The position numbers were made by a program, and so were the translations under genes. A model generated the notes under the pieces. That model saw only the letters and a list, made by a program, of their open reading frames with translations. It did no database searches and was not told the DNA's origin. 15,971 nt of DNA from Oscillospiraceae bacterium UBA1230 (GTDB taxonomy: Bacteria > Bacillota > Clostridia > Oscillospirales > Oscillospiraceae). Numbering within the stretch: the stretch's first letter is position 1; each line of letters begins with the position of its first letter. Shown here in pieces: positions 14,062-15,971 of this stretch. The DNA lies in contig DBWU01000030.1 in the NCBI GenBank assembly GCA_002309395.1, positions 1 to 15,971 on the forward strand, in the 5' to 3' direction.

Positions 14062-15933
14062 ATGTCTGACCGCTACGTTTTCGATCCGCGTGATGAACGG
14101 TGCAAAGCGCCGTTCGGCGCCGTGCCCTGCGGCACGGAGGTGTCCTTTACCCTGCGCCCTCTGGCACGGGAGGGTTTTTGCGCGTGTACCCTGCTGGTGG
14201 AACAGGATTTTTCCGGCAGGACGGAGGAGATCCCTCTGCCGCCCGTAGGCGACGGCGGCGACCTCTTTTCCGGCACGTACACCGCGCCGGAGACGCCGGA
14301 GCTGTTGTGGTACGGCTTCCGTTTTACCCGCATGGACGGCTCTTTCGTGTGTTTTGGCAAAGGCGGCTATTGCGCCGAGGGACAGCTTCCTCGCTGGCAG
14401 ATCACCGTATATGACGGAGCGTTTACCACCCCGGCGTGGTTCGGCGAGGGTGTTACGTATCAGATCTTCCCCGACCGCTTCTGCCGCCTGTCCGTGCCGG
14501 ATCCTGCCGGCATGATCGGGGAGCGCACGGTCCATCAGCGGTGGGAAGAGCCGCCGGAGCACCGCCCCAACGGACAGGGGAAGATCACCTGCAGTGACTT
14601 TTTCGGCGGCTCGCTGGCAGGGATACGGTCCAAGCTGGACTATTTGCAAAGCCTGTCGGTCACCACGCTGTATCTGTGCCCGGTATTTGAGTCGGACAGC
14701 AACCACCGTTATAATACCGCCGATTACCTGCGGATCGACCCCATGCTGGGGACGGAGGAGGATCTGCGGCTTTTGTGCCGGGAGGCGCATGAGAGAGGGA
14801 TCCGCGTGATGCTGGACGGCGTATTCAACCACACCGGCTCCACCAGCCGCTATTTTAACGCCACCGGCGAATATCCCCAGCTCGGCGCCGCCCAGAGTCC
14901 GCTCTCGCCCTACTATTCGTGGTACCAGTTCCGCCATTGGCCGGATGACTACGAATCCTGGTGGGGCATCCAGACCATGCCTGCCGCCAATGAAAACGAT
15001 CCGGGATACCGCGCCTTTATCGTGACCGGGGAGGACAGCGTGGTGCGGCACTGGCTCCGCATCGGCGCCGACGCGTGGCGGCTGGACGTGGCGGATGAAC
15101 TGCCGGATGATTTTATCGCCGATATCCGCCGGGTGATGACGGAGGAAAAGCCGGACAGCTTCCTGCTGGGCGAAGTGTGGGAGGACGGGAGCAACAAGAT
15201 CGCCTATTCCCGCCGCCGCCGCTACCTTTTGGGCGGCGAAACGAACGGATTGATGAACTATCCCTTCCGCACCGCCGCGCTGCGCTATCTCACCGGCGGT
15301 GACGCCGCCGCCTTCCGGGACGCCATGGAAGACATCCGGGAAAACTATCCGCCCGCCGCCTTCCATTCGGCGCTCAATTTCCTCTCCACCCACGATACGC
15401 CCCGGATCCTGACGCTGTTGGGAACCGCCTCCTCCTCCGTTCCGGCGGGGAAGGACGAGCGCGCCGCCTACCGCCTGCACCCTGCCGAGCGGATCGTGGG
15501 CGCGGCACGGCTCCGGTTGGGCGCGGTACTGCTGTATACATTCCCCGGCTCGCCCTGCCTTTACTACGGCGACGAGGCCGGCATGGAGGGATTTGAGGAT
15601 CCACTCAACCGCGGAACGTACCCCTGGGGACAGGAGGATAAAGCGTTTTTGCGGCTGTTTACACGGCTGGGCGAACTGCGGCGCACACGGGAGGCGCTGC
15701 GCCGGGGCGACATCACGTATCTCTGCGCCGAAGGCGGCACGCTGGCGTTCTCCCGCAGTACGGAGAAGGAGACGGTCCTGGCGGCGTTCAACACGGGCGA
15801 CGCGCCGTCGGAGCTTCTGCTGCCGTGGAACGGCACGATCGCTACCGACGCGCTGCGCCAACAGCAGTTTTTCGTCAAGGATCATCTCCTGCACGTATCG
15901 CTGCCGCCCCTGTCCGCCCTGCTTTTGGTGTAG
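14062..15933 (+). CDS. GH13 alpha-amylase family glucan hydrolase, cytoplasmic
   Basis: 623 aa. Residues about 1-115 form a beta-sandwich-like N-domain of the kind that precedes neopullulanase/maltogenic-amylase type enzymes. The (beta/alpha)8 domain begins YQIFPDRF at 133-140. GH13 conserved regions: DGVFNHTG (252-259), GADAWRLDVADE (335-346, nucleophile Asp342), LLGEVWED (368-375, acid/base Glu371) and FLSTHDTPR (440-448, Asp445). SPCLYYGDEAGMEG (497-510) follows, then a C-terminal beta domain. There is no signal peptide, so it likely degrades internalised maltodextrin or glycogen. Exact specificity (alpha-amylase, neopullulanase, cyclomaltodextrinase) cannot be read. GAGG lies 8 nt before the ATG. 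It sits 25 nt after mrdA without a visible terminator, an unexpected partner for cell-wall genes. A 632-codon antisense frame opposite it is a GC artifact. Confidence 0.92.
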   Translation: MSDRYVFDPRDERCKAPFGAVPCGTEVSFTLRPLAREGFCACTLLVEQDFSGRTEEIPLPPVGDGGDLFSGTYTAPETPELLWYGFRFTRMDGSFVCFGKGGYCAEGQLPRWQITVYDGAFTTPAWFGEGVTYQIFPDRFCRLSVPDPAGMIGERTVHQRWEEPPEHRPNGQGKITCSDFFGGSLAGIRSKLDYLQSLSVTTLYLCPVFESDSNHRYNTADYLRIDPMLGTEEDLRLLCREAHERGIRVMLDGVFNHTGSTSRYFNATGEYPQLGAAQSPLSPYYSWYQFRHWPDDYESWWGIQTMPAANENDPGYRAFIVTGEDSVVRHWLRIGADAWRLDVADELPDDFIADIRRVMTEEKPDSFLLGEVWEDGSNKIAYSRRRRYLLGGETNGLMNYPFRTAALRYLTGGDAAAFRDAMEDIRENYPPAAFHSALNFLSTHDTPRILTLLGTASSSVPAGKDERAAYRLHPAERIVGAARLRLGAVLLYTFPGSPCLYYGDEAGMEGFEDPLNRGTYPWGQEDKAFLRLFTRLGELRRTREALRRGDITYLCAEGGTLAFSRSTEKETVLAAFNTGDAPSELLLPWNGTIATDALRQQQFFVKDHLLHVSLPPLSALLLV

Positions 15934-15971
15934 CAAGCGCCAAATGAAAAAAGAAGAACCGCCGCGGCTAT
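15934..15971. other. Window-edge sequence: possible start of a gene or half of a terminator
   Basis: After the GH13 stop, six A residues precede GAAGAACCGCCGCGGC at the edge. If the complementary GGCGGTTCTTC and a T run follow beyond the window, this is a bidirectional terminator. An ATG at 15944 opens a short frame (MKKEEPPRL) but has no ribosome binding site. The window ends before this can be decided. Confidence 0.35.

Noticed and set aside
14038..15936. A 632-codon open frame on minus, opposite the whole GH13 gene
   Set aside because: GC-rich third positions keep antisense frames open. The product is Arg/Gly/Ala-rich with no domain, while the plus frame has the complete GH13 catalytic set.

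Overview
The window reads as core chromosome of a GC-rich, low-GC-lineage-type Gram-positive bacterium (Firmicutes/Bacillota). The best guess is a gut clostridium of the Oscillospiraceae/Ruminococcaceae kind. The evidence is the gene set: a Noc-type ParB protein, a DnaD protein with a DnaI/DnaC-like helicase loader, ZapA, MreC/MreD/PBP2, a VanW protein and a DegV protein. Strong AGGAGG-type ribosome binding sites and U-tract terminators fit the same picture. The taxon is inferred; no rRNA or tRNA gene is present to settle it.

Layout. (A) 1-2142, plus strand: the 3' end of mnmE, then a DegV-family fatty-acid-binding protein and prmA, closed by a bidirectional terminator at about 2153-2191. (B) 2190-6953, minus strand: three transcription units read leftward. 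They are dnaD then dnaC/dnaI-like (adjacent, 15 nt apart, own terminator), a Noc/ParB-like gene starting at TTG, and a VanW-domain envelope protein with a Gly/Asp-repeat tail. (C) 6954-7139: a divergent promoter region with two well-formed sigma-A-type promoters back to back. (D) 7140-15933, plus strand: an eight-gene run with gaps of 58 nt or less: zapA, a double-length U32 (RlhA-like) protein, dut, maf, mreC, mreD, mrdA (PBP2) and a cytoplasmic GH13 alpha-glucan hydrolase. The final 38 nt hold either a gene start or half of a terminator hairpin.

Functionally, the window joins chromosome replication and segregation (DnaD, helicase loader, Noc-like) with division and side-wall growth (ZapA, MreC, MreD, PBP2). 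It also holds nucleotide-pool sanitation (dUTPase, Maf) and translation-apparatus modification (MnmE, PrmA, probably the U32 protein). mreB, rodA, mnmG, rsmG and fakA are not in the window.

I found no mobile element, CRISPR array, tRNA, riboswitch, toxin-antitoxin pair or defence system. Nothing here is convincingly a new biological system. The points most worth a second look are the Asn-to-His change in the CTP-binding motif of the Noc-like protein, the symmetrical dnaD/zapA divergent promoter, the odd vanW promoter, and the broken mnmE-mnmG-rsmG-noc and mreBCD gene orders.
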